Below are positions 43,015 through 52,610 of a stretch of DNA of 64,000 nt, in pieces. Under the pieces are notes generated by a model. It was not told the origin of the DNA and made no database searches. It saw only the letters and a list, made by a program, of their open reading frames with translations. Within the stretch, counting starts at the first letter, position 1. Each line of letters begins with the position of its first letter. The DNA comes from Paenirhizobium daejeonense (GTDB lineage Bacteria > Pseudomonadota > Alphaproteobacteria > Rhizobiales > Rhizobiaceae), in contig NZ_JACLAL010000005.1 of NCBI RefSeq assembly GCF_014280875.1, forward strand, positions 62,001-126,000, written 5' to 3'. The translations under genes were made by a program, and so were the position numbers.

Positions 43015-44775
43015 ATGAACCTCTTCGCCGATTTCGAAACGAGAATTAAGAACGCGCTCGAGCAGATCGACATCATCAAGGAAAAGCGCGAAACGCTCGA
43101 TTTCAGTCGTATCGTTGTCGAACCGCCGCGCGACTCGAGCCACGGCGATGCCGCGACCAATGCCGCCATGGTTTTGGCCAAGGGCATCGGCACCAATCCG
43201 CGCGCGCTGGCCGAGGTGATCGGCGAAAAGTTGAAGGAGGATGCCGACATCACCGAGGTGACTGTCGCTGGCCCCGGCTTCATCAACATCCGCCTGTCTA
43301 CCGGCTACTGGCAGCGCCTGCTGTCGACGGTGATCACGCAAGGTACGGATTTCGGCCGCTCGTCGCTCGGAAAGGGCCGCAAGGTCAATGTCGAATACGT
43401 ATCCGCCAATCCGACAGGCCCGATGCATGTCGGCCATTGCCGCGGCGCTGTCGTCGGCGATGCGCTGGCCAATCTTCTGGCCTTTGCCGGTTTCGAGGTC
43501 GATAAGGAATATTACATCAACGACGCGGGCGCCCAGATTGATGTTCTGGCCCGGTCCGTCTTCCTGCGTTATCGAGAAGCACTTGGCGAGGAAATCGGCG
43601 AGATCCCTTCCGGTCTTTATCCGGGCGATTATCTCGTTCCGGTCGGGCAGGCGCTTGCCCAGGAATATGGTGTGAAGTTGCACCAGATGCCCGAAGAAGA
43701 CTGGATGGCGATCGTCAAGGAACGCGCCATTGATGCGATGATGGTCATGATTCGCGAGGATCTCGCGACGCTGAACGTCCATCACGACATTTTCTTTTCC
43801 GAACGTACGCTGCACGCCAACGGCGCCGCCAAGATCCGCACCGCGATCAATGACCTGACCTTCAAGGGACATGTCTATCGCGGCACGTTGCCGCCCCCGA
43901 AGGGCCAGTTGCCGGAAGACTGGGAGGACCGCGAGCAGACGCTGTTTCGCTCCACGGAGGTTGGTGACGATATCGACCGTCCGCTGATGAAATCGGACGG
44001 CAGCTACACCTACTTCGCCGCCGACGTCGCCTACTTCAAGGACAAGTTCGATCGCGGCTATTCCGAGATGATCTATGTACTTGGCGCCGACCATGGCGGC
44101 TACGTAAAGCGTCTGGAAGCGGTCAATCGCGCCGTCTCGGAAGGCAAGTCGAAGCTTACCGTGCTGCTGTGCCAGCTCGTCAAGCTTTACCGCGACGGTG
44201 AGCCGGTGAAGATGTCCAAGCGTTCCGGCGACTTTGTCACCCTGCGTGATGTGGTGGAAGAGGTCGGCCGGGATCCGGTTCGCTTCATGATGCTTTACCG
44301 CAAGAATTCCGAGCCGCTGGATTTCGATTTTGCCAAGGTGACCGAACAGTCCAAGGATAACCCGGTCTTCTACGTGCAGTATGCCCATGCCCGCTGCATG
44401 TCGGTCTTCCGGCAGGCGCGTGAAGCTTTCCCGGATCTGGACATTGACGGTCTCGATTTTGCCTCTGCCGTGAAAGGCCAGATCAACGATCCTGCCGAGC
44501 TGCAGCTTATCGCCAAACTCGCCGAATATCCCCGGATTATTGAGGCTGCAGCCCAGTCTCAGGAGCCTCACAGGCTTGCTTTTTATCTCTACGATCTGGC
44601 AAGTTCTTTCCATGCTCACTGGAACAAGGGCAAGGATTCGCCCGAATTACGTTTTGTTAACGATAAACATCGACAATTGAGCATCGCCAGGCTTGGGCTG
44701 GTGCATGCTGTCGCCTCTGTTCTGAAGTCCGGATTGTCCATAACTGGCACTGAAGCTCCGGTAGAAATGCGATAG
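43015..44775 (+). CDS. argS: Arginyl-tRNA synthetase
   Basis: A 586-residue class I synthetase. The N-terminal Add-1 domain (about 1-110) is followed by the HIGH-type motif in [17 protein letters not shown] and a [12 protein letters not shown] loop, then the helical DALR anticodon domain ending near [24 protein letters not shown]. The start at 43015 ([11 protein letters not shown]) is typical; an upstream start at 42973 would add 14 unlikely residues. It is followed by the SPOR gene after 65 bp. Confidence 0.97.
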   Translation: MNLFADFETRIKNALEQIDIIKEKRETLDFSRIVVEPPRDSSHGDAATNAAMVLAKGIGTNPRALAEVIGEKLKEDADITEVTVAGPGFINIRLSTGYWQRLLSTVITQGTDFGRSSLGKGRKVNVEYVSANPTGPMHVGHCRGAVVGDALANLLAFAGFEVDKEYYINDAGAQIDVLARSVFLRYREALGEEIGEIPSGLYPGDYLVPVGQALAQEYGVKLHQMPEEDWMAIVKERAIDAMMVMIREDLATLNVHHDIFFSERTLHANGAAKIRTAINDLTFKGHVYRGTLPPPKGQLPEDWEDREQTLFRSTEVGDDIDRPLMKSDGSYTYFAADVAYFKDKFDRGYSEMIYVLGADHGGYVKRLEAVNRAVSEGKSKLTVLLCQLVKLYRDGEPVKMSKRSGDFVTLRDVVEEVGRDPVRFMMLYRKNSEPLDFDFAKVTEQSKDNPVFYVQYAHARCMSVFRQAREAFPDLDIDGLDFASAVKGQINDPAELQLIAKLAEYPRIIEAAAQSQEPHRLAFYLYDLASSFHAHWNKGKDSPELRFVNDKHRQLSIARLGLVHAVASVLKSGLSITGTEAPVEMR

Positions 44776-44840
44776 TATCGTCACCATTTCCCCACATTGC
44801 ACTGGCAAGCGTTTTGTCGCGTAAGTGAGTGGAAGTTGTA

Positions 44841-47687
44841 ATGGTACAAAAGCAAGCAGCCTATGGCAGCCGATATGGCAATGACAGCTTTGCGGACGAC
44901 GATCCGTTGGCTGAGCTTGCGCGTATCGTCGGCTTCGAGCCGGCGGAGCCTCAGGCTTCCGCCCCGGCAGCACGCGTGTCTCCGTCCGACGAAGACCACT
45001 TCAATCTTGAAGACGAATTGCTGCGCGAGTTCGAGGTTTATGATGCTCCTCAGCCGGTAGAGCCGGCTGTCGCGCGTGTCGATCAGGTGGCGGCGTACTC
45101 GCCGGCTCCTCGCGTGGAAAACACGTATCGTGAGCCGGAAGTCTCTGCTTCCTATTCCGCACCGGAACCGGCCTACGACAGTTATCGCGAAGATCCGTCC
45201 TTCGATGTGGATCTGGCCGATGAGCTCGAGCTTGCGGTTTCAGAGCCGGAAGAAGAGGCCTATTGGCAACCGGTCGATCCCGTAGTTGTGCCGGTCCCGG
45301 CGGTCGCTCCCGCTCGTGTAGCTTTTTCTGCTTCGGAGCCTGAAACCGCTCCGCGCTTTCGTCTTCCTCTTGCCAATTTTTCGACGGCTCCGTCGGTTTC
45401 GGCAGGCGACCACGAACAGTCGGTGGCTCCCGTTGCCGCCGTCCCGCCGCAGCCGGCGGCGCCTGCCCAAGTTGAGGCCGACGACTTCTCACTCGATGAC
45501 TTTGGACTTGAAGCCGAGCTCCCGGAAGAAAATTTCGACTGGTCTCCCTCCGAGCAGGTCGCCACAGCTGTCGTCGCTGAACCGGTGAAAGCTGCCGCCA
45601 AGGTCGATGATTTCTTCGGTTTCGATGACCTGATCGCGGAGGCCGATGCAGGAAAGTCGCACATCGCGCAGCCAGCACCCGTGGCTCCTGCCGCACCGGT
45701 CGCTCGCGCCGAGCCGTCGTTCACCTTCTCCTTCGCCGATGATCTTGCAGCAGAAGAGGAAAAGAAGCCGGCTCCTGCGCCAGCCCCTGTTTCTTCGGTT
45801 GCCTTCGCGCCTCGGCCTGCCGCAGCGCCGGTCATATCCGCGCTTGTACGTCAGTCCATGGAGGAGGCGTTCGATCCCTTCGCCGATGCCGAATTTGATC
45901 TGCAGCTCGATGATATCGAACTCGATCTTTCCGATATCGAAGCTGATGCCGATATGCGCGCCGCCCGTCCGGTGGTTCCGGCTGTTGTCGCAGCAGTAGA
46001 ACCGAGCCCACGGGCTGTCGCTCAGCCCGCGCGGACCATCGAGCCGACTTTTGCGGTGGAGCCCGTCCGTCCCGCGCCTCAGCCGCGTGCGCCGGAGCGA
46101 GCAGTCGTAGAGCCGTCGTTCGATCTGGCCGAAGAGCCGCTGCCCTTCGATCCGTCGGAAATTGCCGAACAGGAAGAGCATCCGGAATCGGTAGCAGAGA
46201 TGGACGTGCCGGAAGTACCTGCTCCGGAAGCCAAGGAACCACCGGCAGCTTTCCATCACGATTACGATCTCGATCTCGACACAGAGCTCGCCTCTCTTTT
46301 CGATGAGGCCGCGGCTCCTGCTCCGGTGGCTCCGTCACGGGTTCAGCCGGCAGCTTCTGTCGCCGCCGCAACTGCGACGGTCGCCGCAGCCTCGACCGCG
46401 GCACCCGCAAAGGCTCCGGTCGCAGCACAGCAACCGCTCGATGACTTCGATGCTTTCGAACGGGCGCTGGAGGAAGACTTCCGTCGCACGCTGAACAAGC
46501 CCGAGGAATACCGAGGCAATAATGCTTCTGGCCGTATCAATATTCCGCTCGAGCCTCAGGAAGGCATTGGCGCCACTCGCAGCTCGACGCGCCGGCTTCT
46601 GCTGACGGGTTCTGCGGTTGCTGTCGTTCTTCTGCTTGGCGCAGGCGGGCTTTATGCCTGGTTCAGCGGTTCGAGCGTTCCGGGCATTTCGTCTGGTACA
46701 CCCCCTGTCATCACGGCTGATAAAGAGCCGGTAAAGGTTGTTCCCGAAGACCGGGGCGGCAAGTCCGTTCCGAACCAGGACAAGGCCGTGTACGACCGAG
46801 TTGCCGGCGCTGGCGTCGAAGAGCCGAAGCAGCAGAGCCTGATTTCCTCGAGCGAGGAGCCGGTCGATGTCGTACAAAAGACGTTGATTCCGGAAACGCT
46901 TCCGCTGGAAGGCGAAAACGACGGCGAGGCCATGGGCACCCCGGTCGGCGAGACCGAAGATCCGCGCCTGTTGCCATCCGGGAACGAGGCAGAAGATCAG
47001 ACTGAGGCCGACGGCGATCAGACGACGATCACGCCCCGTAAGGTGCGTACAATGATCGTCCGTCCGGATGGCACCCTCGTCGCACAGGAAGCTCCTGCAG
47101 AACCGGCACCGGTCCAGTCGGCTGCAGCCGACAAGACCAACGCTCCGGCCGCTGAAGCCAAGTCGGCGCTTGCTGCGCCGACGGCCGGACGTGTCCAGCC
47201 GACAGAAACGGCTGCTCCGGCCGCAGCGCCCGCTCCTGTGAAGGAAGTGGCGCCGGTTACCGAAACGGCGGCTGCCGTTCCGACCGCCCGGCCTGCTGCA
47301 CCCACCGCAAGCCCGACGAGCAAACCGGCAACCGCAGCTGCTCCGGTAGCGCCGGTGGCCCAGGCAAAGCCGGTTGCCACTGAAACGGCGGCCGCAACTC
47401 CGGCTCCGGCCGAGCCTGCTCCGGCACCTGCGGCTGCAGCTCCCGGCAGCTATTTCATCCAGGTTGCTTCGCTTCCTTCCGAAGCCGAGGCCGAGAAGTC
47501 CTACAAGAGCATTTCCGGCAAGTTCGCGAGCGTTGTCGGTGGTCACGCCTACGAGATCAAGAAGGCTGAAATCGCTGGCAAGGGTACCTACTATCGCGTC
47601 CGCATCTCTGCCGGCAGCAAGGCAGATGCCCAGTCGCTCTGCGAGCGTTACAAGGCTGCTGGCGGAAGTTGCCTGGTTACGAAATAA
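44841..47687 (+). CDS. SPOR-domain membrane protein with long disordered region
   Basis: A 948-residue protein. Residues about 1-590 are an acidic, Ala/Pro/Val/Glu-rich disordered cytoplasmic region. One membrane helix follows (LLLTGSAVAVVLLLGAGGLYAWF, about 590-612), then a second Pro/Ala-rich periplasmic stretch. A C-terminal SPOR domain closes the protein (SYFIQVASLPSEAEAEKSYKSI to AGGSCLVTK, about 870-948). SPOR domains bind denuded septal peptidoglycan, so it is a divisome-associated protein placed like FtsN. Its neighbours argS and nagZ are the usual ones in Rhizobiales. The very long cytoplasmic part is unusual compared with classic FtsN. Confidence 0.88.
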   Translation: MVQKQAAYGSRYGNDSFADDDPLAELARIVGFEPAEPQASAPAARVSPSDEDHFNLEDELLREFEVYDAPQPVEPAVARVDQVAAYSPAPRVENTYREPEVSASYSAPEPAYDSYREDPSFDVDLADELELAVSEPEEEAYWQPVDPVVVPVPAVAPARVAFSASEPETAPRFRLPLANFSTAPSVSAGDHEQSVAPVAAVPPQPAAPAQVEADDFSLDDFGLEAELPEENFDWSPSEQVATAVVAEPVKAAAKVDDFFGFDDLIAEADAGKSHIAQPAPVAPAAPVARAEPSFTFSFADDLAAEEEKKPAPAPAPVSSVAFAPRPAAAPVISALVRQSMEEAFDPFADAEFDLQLDDIELDLSDIEADADMRAARPVVPAVVAAVEPSPRAVAQPARTIEPTFAVEPVRPAPQPRAPERAVVEPSFDLAEEPLPFDPSEIAEQEEHPESVAEMDVPEVPAPEAKEPPAAFHHDYDLDLDTELASLFDEAAAPAPVAPSRVQPAASVAAATATVAAASTAAPAKAPVAAQQPLDDFDAFERALEEDFRRTLNKPEEYRGNNASGRINIPLEPQEGIGATRSSTRRLLLTGSAVAVVLLLGAGGLYAWFSGSSVPGISSGTPPVITADKEPVKVVPEDRGGKSVPNQDKAVYDRVAGAGVEEPKQQSLISSSEEPVDVVQKTLIPETLPLEGENDGEAMGTPVGETEDPRLLPSGNEAEDQTEADGDQTTITPRKVRTMIVRPDGTLVAQEAPAEPAPVQSAAADKTNAPAAEAKSALAAPTAGRVQPTETAAPAAAPAPVKEVAPVTETAAAVPTARPAAPTASPTSKPATAAAPVAPVAQAKPVATETAAATPAPAEPAPAPAAAAPGSYFIQVASLPSEAEAEKSYKSISGKFASVVGGHAYEIKKAEIAGKGTYYRVRISAGSKADAQSLCERYKAAGGSCLVTK

Positions 47688-47710
47688 GGACAGCGGTTCC
47701 GAAATATGAA

Positions 47711-47748
47711 AAAGAGGCGGAAACCCAGCGTTTTCGCCTCTTTTTTTG
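47711..47748 (+). terminator. Intrinsic terminator after the SPOR gene
   Basis: A 13 bp stem with one wobble pair (AAAGAGGCG... with ...CGCCTCTTT), followed by a seven-T run. Confidence 0.85.
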
Positions 47749-47803
47749 TGTATGACGCTTTGCAGTGCTTCGGCTTTGCAACCATCCCTTCTATGATTCT
47801 CCC

Positions 47804-48832
47804 ATGACCCAAGAATACGCCCCGGCGAAAGCCATGATCCTCGGCTGCAACGGCCTTTCGCTGACTGCTGACGAGAAGTCCCTTTATCGCGACGAGCAGC
47901 CCTGGGGCTTCATCGTCTTTGCCCGCAACCTTTCGGAGCCGGCGCAGATACGTGATCTCGTGGCCGAAATGCGTGACACCGTCGGTGGCCGCAACGCGCC
48001 TGTCCTGATTGATCAGGAAGGTGGGCGGGTTCAGCGCATCCGCGAACCGATCGCGCCCCGCTATCCGTCGGGCGCCGAACTCGGAGAGCTTTACCGACGC
48101 GACAGGGTGCTAGGCCTGCGCGCGGCGTGGCTGATGTCTCGCCTTCATGCCTTCGATCTCCTGAAACTCGGCATCAATGTCGATTGCCTACCGGTGCTCG
48201 ATGTGCCGGTCGAAGGCGCAAGCAATGTCATCGGCGACCGGGCCTATGGTACCGATCCGGTGATTGTCGGCGAGATGGGGGAGGCGGCCGCGGCGGGCCT
48301 GAAGGCCGGCGGTGTGCTTCCGGTGATGAAGCATATGCCAGGACACGGCCGGGGCATGGCAGACAGCCATCACGAGTTGCCGGTCGTCACGACATCCCAT
48401 GAAGTTCTTTCCGCGCACGATTTTCCGCCGTTCCGCCGGTTGCGCAACGAATTGATGGCGATGAGCGCGCATGTGGTATACTCCGCCATCGATCCGGATC
48501 ATCCGGCTTCGACGTCGAAGGTGGTGATTGACAAAATCATCCGTGACGAGATCGGTTTCGATGGGTTGCTGATGTCCGATGACGTGTCGATGAATGCCCT
48601 TAAGGGCACGATAGCCGAGCGCGCCGCCGCGATCGTTGCTGGTGGTTGCGACGTCGTTCTCCATTGCAACGGAGTGATGGACGAGATGCGCGCCGTTGCC
48701 GCTGCTGCACCGGTGCTTGCCGGCAAGGCGAGGGCGCGTGCCGATGCCGTCGAGAAGGCCTTTGGCATTGTCGATCTCTATGCCGAAGCCGATATCCGCA
48801 ATGAGTTCGATGGTTTGAGGGCGACCGCCTGA
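47804..48832 (+). CDS. nagZ: Beta-N-acetylhexosaminidase NagZ
   Basis: A 342-residue glycoside hydrolase family 3 enzyme of cytosolic peptidoglycan recycling, removing GlcNAc from anhydro-muropeptides. Motifs are DQEGGRVQR near residue 68, KHMPGHGRGMADSHHELP (mobile loop with the Asp-His pair) and the nucleophile aspartate in GLLMSDDVSM. The start at 47804 was chosen over 47765 because MTQEYAPAKAMILGC is the family-type opening. Its stop overlaps the scpA start by one base. Confidence 0.94.
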   Translation: MTQEYAPAKAMILGCNGLSLTADEKSLYRDEQPWGFIVFARNLSEPAQIRDLVAEMRDTVGGRNAPVLIDQEGGRVQRIREPIAPRYPSGAELGELYRRDRVLGLRAAWLMSRLHAFDLLKLGINVDCLPVLDVPVEGASNVIGDRAYGTDPVIVGEMGEAAAAGLKAGGVLPVMKHMPGHGRGMADSHHELPVVTTSHEVLSAHDFPPFRRLRNELMAMSAHVVYSAIDPDHPASTSKVVIDKIIRDEIGFDGLLMSDDVSMNALKGTIAERAAAIVAGGCDVVLHCNGVMDEMRAVAAAAPVLAGKARARADAVEKAFGIVDLYAEADIRNEFDGLRATA

Positions 48833-49701
48833 TGTCTCGAACCGGAGCCATGCCCCCGACTACGGCGCGCAATTCGTCAGCTGGCGCTGGCCCAGCCACG
48901 CCGATGGACCCGTTGTGGCAGGAGACCTCCGCCGAGCGGCTGACGGGTGAACCGGCTCTGGTGATCGATGTCGCGGGCTTCGAAGGTCCGCTCGACCTTC
49001 TTCTGTTTCTCGCACGCAACCAGAAAGTCGACCTCGCTCGCATCTCGGTGCTGGCACTGGCCGAGCAGTATCTGCAGTTTATCGATAGCGCCCGGCGCAT
49101 CCGTATCGAGCTTGCCGCCGATTATCTCGTCATGGCTGCGTGGCTCGCCTACCTGAAATCTCGCATGCTCATTCCGCAGCAGGCCAAGGACGAGGGTCCC
49201 TCGGGCGAGGAAATGGCGGCAACACTCGCCTTCCGCCTGAAGCGTCTTGAAGCGATGCGCGAGGCCGCGACCAGGCTCATCAATCGTAATCGCCTTGGAC
49301 GCGACGTTTACGCACGCGGCGCGCCGGAACATGTACCGACCCGCGTCGAGAATTCATATGAGGCGACGCTTTACGATCTGCTGACTGCCTATGCGGCCCT
49401 TCGTCAACGACAGGCAATCACTCAGGTGACGATCGAGCGGCGCAAGGTGTGGGCCCTGTCTGATGCGCGCGCCATTTTGACGCGCATGATCGGCGAAATC
49501 GCTGACTGGACGACGCTCGAGCAATATCTGCTGCGCTACCTCGCCTCTGAGGAGGAGAGGGTAACTGCAATCGCCAGCGCCTTCGCCGCCTCGCTCGAGT
49601 TGGTGCGCGAGGGCAGGCTGGAGATCCGTCAGGACGGCGCATTCCAGCCGATCTACATGCGTAGCGGCCCGCGCGCTACCGACCTCTCGTCGGTGGAATA
49701 G
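48832..49701 (+). CDS. scpA: Segregation and condensation protein A
   Basis: A 289-residue kleisin subunit of the SMC-ScpAB chromosome condensation complex. The conserved opening is VIDVAGFEGPLDLLLFLARNQKVDLARISV, then AADYLVMAAWLAYLKSRMLIP, and the C-terminal winged helix that caps SMC heads (VTAIASAFAASLELVREGRLEIRQDGAFQPIY). The start at 48832 overlaps the nagZ stop by one base (TGATG). Internal starts at 48850 and 48904 would drop a non-conserved 24-residue leader. Confidence 0.93.
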   Translation: MSRTGAMPPTTARNSSAGAGPATPMDPLWQETSAERLTGEPALVIDVAGFEGPLDLLLFLARNQKVDLARISVLALAEQYLQFIDSARRIRIELAADYLVMAAWLAYLKSRMLIPQQAKDEGPSGEEMAATLAFRLKRLEAMREAATRLINRNRLGRDVYARGAPEHVPTRVENSYEATLYDLLTAYAALRQRQAITQVTIERRKVWALSDARAILTRMIGEIADWTTLEQYLLRYLASEEERVTAIASAFAASLELVREGRLEIRQDGAFQPIYMRSGPRATDLSSVE

Positions 49702-49706
49702 AGCGC

Positions 49707-50447
49707 ATGATGGGTGAACCGCAGGATCAGGATCTCTTCGTGGACGAAGATGATTCTTCGGATGCGCCGGCTCTGCCGAGCGCCGAGAGGCTGCGCCTGG
49801 AAAACGAGGCCATGCGGATAGCCGAGGCGCTGGTGTTTGCCTCCGCCGAACCGGTATCGGAAAACTTCATCGGCGACCGCCTGCCACGCGGAACCGATGT
49901 CCGCGCCATCATGCTGCGCCTCAAGGATGACTATGCCGGACGCGGGGTCAACCTGCTGCAGGTCGATGACCACTGGGCCTTTCGCACTGCCGCCGATCTT
50001 TCCTTTGCCATTCGCAAGGACGACGCCGAAGCGAAGAAGTTGTCCCGTGCCGCTCTCGAAGTGCTGGCGATCATCGCCTATCATCAGCCGGTCACCCGCG
50101 CTGAAATTGAGGATATTCGCGGTGTGCAGACGTCGAAGGGTACGCTGGATGTGCTGATGGAGGCGGGCTGGGTGCGTTTTCGCGGCCGCCGTCGTACGCC
50201 GGGCCGGCCCGTGACGCTTGGAACGACGCGAGATTTTCTCGACCATTTCGGCCTGGAAGAACTACGCGACCTGCCGGGTCTCGAAGAACTCAAGGGGGCA
50301 GGACTCCTCTCTGGCCGCATTCCGCCCAACATCTCAGTACCGCTGCCGATCGGCAATGACGACCTCGCAGAGGACGAGGATCCCATCACCCAACTCGATC
50401 TTGAAGAACTCGGTCTCTTGACACCGGGCGGTGAAGCGGACGAATAG
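49707..50447 (+). CDS. scpB: Segregation and condensation protein B
   Basis: A 246-residue partner of ScpA containing two winged-helix domains. Visible are EAMRIAEALVFASAEPVSE, then LSRAALEVLAIIAYHQPVTRAEIEDIRGV and the TLDVLMEAGWVRFRGRRRTPGRPV segment. The C-terminal acidic tail is variable. It starts 5 bp after scpA, so nagZ-scpA-scpB is one operon. Confidence 0.94.
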   Translation: MMGEPQDQDLFVDEDDSSDAPALPSAERLRLENEAMRIAEALVFASAEPVSENFIGDRLPRGTDVRAIMLRLKDDYAGRGVNLLQVDDHWAFRTAADLSFAIRKDDAEAKKLSRAALEVLAIIAYHQPVTRAEIEDIRGVQTSKGTLDVLMEAGWVRFRGRRRTPGRPVTLGTTRDFLDHFGLEELRDLPGLEELKGAGLLSGRIPPNISVPLPIGNDDLAEDEDPITQLDLEELGLLTPGGEADE

Positions 50448-50546
50448 GATCATGTTTTGTTGGATGATGGGCTTAGCTGCAGAAATCCACCGTGACGGTT
50501 CATTTTCGTCATGCAGTGCATTGTCAGTGGCCTTGCGGATGATGTT

Positions 50547-51653
50547 ATGAATTCGATCGCAGTCGATAGTACGGAGGCTAGGCGTACGGCAGGGGTAACC
50601 TTCGCCGCCAGTCTCAGTTTTCAGGATATCCGTCATGGTTATCACGGAAAGGAGACCATTCGCGGTGTTTCCCTGACTGCGAAGGCCGGCGAGGTTCTTT
50701 GCCTGTTGGGACCGTCGGGATCGGGCAAGACCACGCTTCTGAGGATTGCCGCCGGGATAGAGGTTCAGTCTTCGGGCCGCCTGTTGATGAACGAACGGGA
50801 AGTTGCCGGTTCCTCCGGTTTCGTTCCTCCCGAGAAGCGCGGCATTGGCCTGATGTTCCAGGATTTCGCTCTGTTCCCGCATATGAACGTGCTGGACAAT
50901 GTCCGCTTCGGGTTGACAGCATTGCCGCCCAAGGAGGCGACTGCGGAAGCCATGATCGCGCTGGAGCGCGTTGGGCTTGCCCATTATGCTGAAAAATATC
51001 CTCATGCCCTTTCGGGCGGAGAGCAGCAGCGCGTGGCTCTGGCTCGCGCCCTTGCGCCGCGTCCCGGCGTTCTCTTGATGGATGAGCCCTTTTCCGGCCT
51101 TGATTCCCGACTAAAAGACACCATTCGCGCCGATACGTTGGCGATCCTGCGCGAGACGCGGGCAACCGCCGTCGTGGTGACCCATGATGCCGAAGAAGCG
51201 ATGCGCATGGCGGACCGGATCGCTCTGCTCAGGGACGGTCGCCTTGTGCAGGTGGGAACCTCGGACGATCTTTATCGTCGGCCCACCGATCTTTTCACAG
51301 CCGCCTTCTTCTCGGAGATCAACGAGTTTTCGAGCATTGTTCGTGATGGACAGGTCGAGACGCCTCTCGGAAAGACCAGAGTTTCGGGAATCGGCGAGGG
51401 TTGCCCGGTATCCGTCGCGATCCGTCTGTCAGGTGTTGTCGTGCGGGAAGAAGGCGGAGAAATACCAGCGCGTATCCTGTCGCGGCGCTTTCTCGGTGTT
51501 GTCGAATTGCTGGAACTTGCTGTGCCCGGGACCGAGCGGCCTGTTCGTTCACGCATTCGTGCGGACGTTCTGGCACCGGGATGCAAAGAGGTTACGGTAA
51601 CAGTGAATTCACAGGACATTTTCGTATTTGTAAAACGGGCTGAAACATCTTAA
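50547..51653 (+). CDS. Orphan ABC-transporter ATPase
   Basis: A 368-residue ATP-binding subunit of the iron/thiosulfate/polyamine importer type (FbpC/PotA-like). Walker A is GPSGSGKTT, the Q-loop is in MFQDFALFPHM, the signature is LSGGEQQRVALARAL, Walker B is GVLLMDEPFSGLD and the switch is VTHDAEEA. The C-terminal part (about 260-368) is a TOBE-like regulatory domain. No permease or binding protein is in the window. It lies between scpB and tatA, so its partners are elsewhere. A start at 50511 is also open. Confidence 0.85.
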   Translation: MNSIAVDSTEARRTAGVTFAASLSFQDIRHGYHGKETIRGVSLTAKAGEVLCLLGPSGSGKTTLLRIAAGIEVQSSGRLLMNEREVAGSSGFVPPEKRGIGLMFQDFALFPHMNVLDNVRFGLTALPPKEATAEAMIALERVGLAHYAEKYPHALSGGEQQRVALARALAPRPGVLLMDEPFSGLDSRLKDTIRADTLAILRETRATAVVVTHDAEEAMRMADRIALLRDGRLVQVGTSDDLYRRPTDLFTAAFFSEINEFSSIVRDGQVETPLGKTRVSGIGEGCPVSVAIRLSGVVVREEGGEIPARILSRRFLGVVELLELAVPGTERPVRSRIRADVLAPGCKEVTVTVNSQDIFVFVKRAETS

Positions 51654-51686
51654 ATCGATGGGACACGCAAACAAGGAGTGACAGTA

Positions 51687-51884
51687 ATGGGTTCTTTTAG
51701 CATGTGGCACTGGCTGATCGTTTTGGCCATCGTCCTGTTGCTGTTCGGTCGTGGCAAGATCCCGGAACTGATGGGTGACGTTGCGAAGGGCATCAAGAGC
51801 TTCAAGAAGGGCATGTCCGACGACGAGGCTGAAAATCAGGCCCCGAACAAGACGGTAGATCACAAGGTCGAAGAGACCAAATAA
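51687..51884 (+). CDS. tatA: Sec-independent translocase TatA
   Basis: A 65-residue pore-forming subunit of the twin-arginine translocon. A short N-terminal membrane helix ([15 protein letters not shown]) is followed by the hinge and amphipathic helix [22 protein letters not shown] and an acidic tail. The ATG at 51687 has AAGGAG upstream. First of tatA-tatB-tatC. Exports folded proteins such as the Tat-dependent CpdB-like nucleotidase in this window. Confidence 0.95.
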   Translation: MGSFSMWHWLIVLAIVLLLFGRGKIPELMGDVAKGIKSFKKGMSDDEAENQAPNKTVDHKVEETK

Positions 51885-51935
51885 GCGCGATACGGCCGCT
51901 CGTCGGCCTTCTGATTTGGCTTCGGGAGCCTTTTG

Positions 51936-52610
51936 ATGCTGGATGTAGGTTGGAGCGAGTTGCTCGTCATCGCGGTGATACTGATCGTGGTGGTGGGGCC
52001 GAAGGACCTGCCGCCAATGATCAGAGCGTTCGGCAAAATGACCGCGCGACTGCGCCGTACGGCTGGAGAATTCCGAGCTCAGTTCGATGAGGCCTTGCGA
52101 GAAGCCGAACTTGACGATCTGCGTCAGAGTGTGGACGAAGCGCGTAAGCTCAATCCTGCGACCTCGCTGCGCGACGCGATAAATCCGCTTCGCCAGATGG
52201 GTAACGAGATCAAGGCCGACTTGCAGAAGGCGACCAAGCCCGACAACAAGAGCGTGATGCCGCCAGTCAATGACACACCCGCCGAGACGCCGGTTCTACC
52301 GGAGGCTCCTGTGACGTTGCCTGGTACCCCGCCTGAGATCTCTCAGCCTGCACCAGCGGCGACACCGACCGCTTATCAGGCTCCTGTCCCGACAGCAGTT
52401 CCTGCCGTTGCAGAAGCGGTAAAGGCGGAGAGCCGTAGCCGCAAACCCAAGACACCTGCCGGATCCGTTAGGGCACCCACGGTCGATGCCGTAGCCCCTG
52501 CCAAGCGGACCCGCAAGCCAGCCGCTCCCAAGGCAGTCGATGAGACGACTCCTGCCAAAGGCGCCAAGACCAGCAAGCCCCGTAAGACAAAGACCGAGGA
52601 CCGTGCATGA
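51936..52610 (+). CDS. tatB: Sec-independent translocase TatB
   Basis: A 224-residue receptor-complex subunit. The N-terminal helix and hinge read MLDVGWSELLVIAVILIVVVGPKDLPPMIRAFGKM, with the conserved Glu in the helix and the GP hinge. A long amphipathic helix follows, then a Pro/Ala-rich, Lys-rich tail. Starts at 51936; the last 4 bp overlap tatC (ATGA). Confidence 0.95.
   Translation: MLDVGWSELLVIAVILIVVVGPKDLPPMIRAFGKMTARLRRTAGEFRAQFDEALREAELDDLRQSVDEARKLNPATSLRDAINPLRQMGNEIKADLQKATKPDNKSVMPPVNDTPAETPVLPEAPVTLPGTPPEISQPAPAATPTAYQAPVPTAVPAVAEAVKAESRSRKPKTPAGSVRAPTVDAVAPAKRTRKPAAPKAVDETTPAKGAKTSKPRKTKTEDRA

Noticed and set aside
42895-44619. A 574-codon minus-strand frame opposite argS
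   Set aside because: The plus strand is a complete ArgRS. The minus frame is explained by third-position GC bias.
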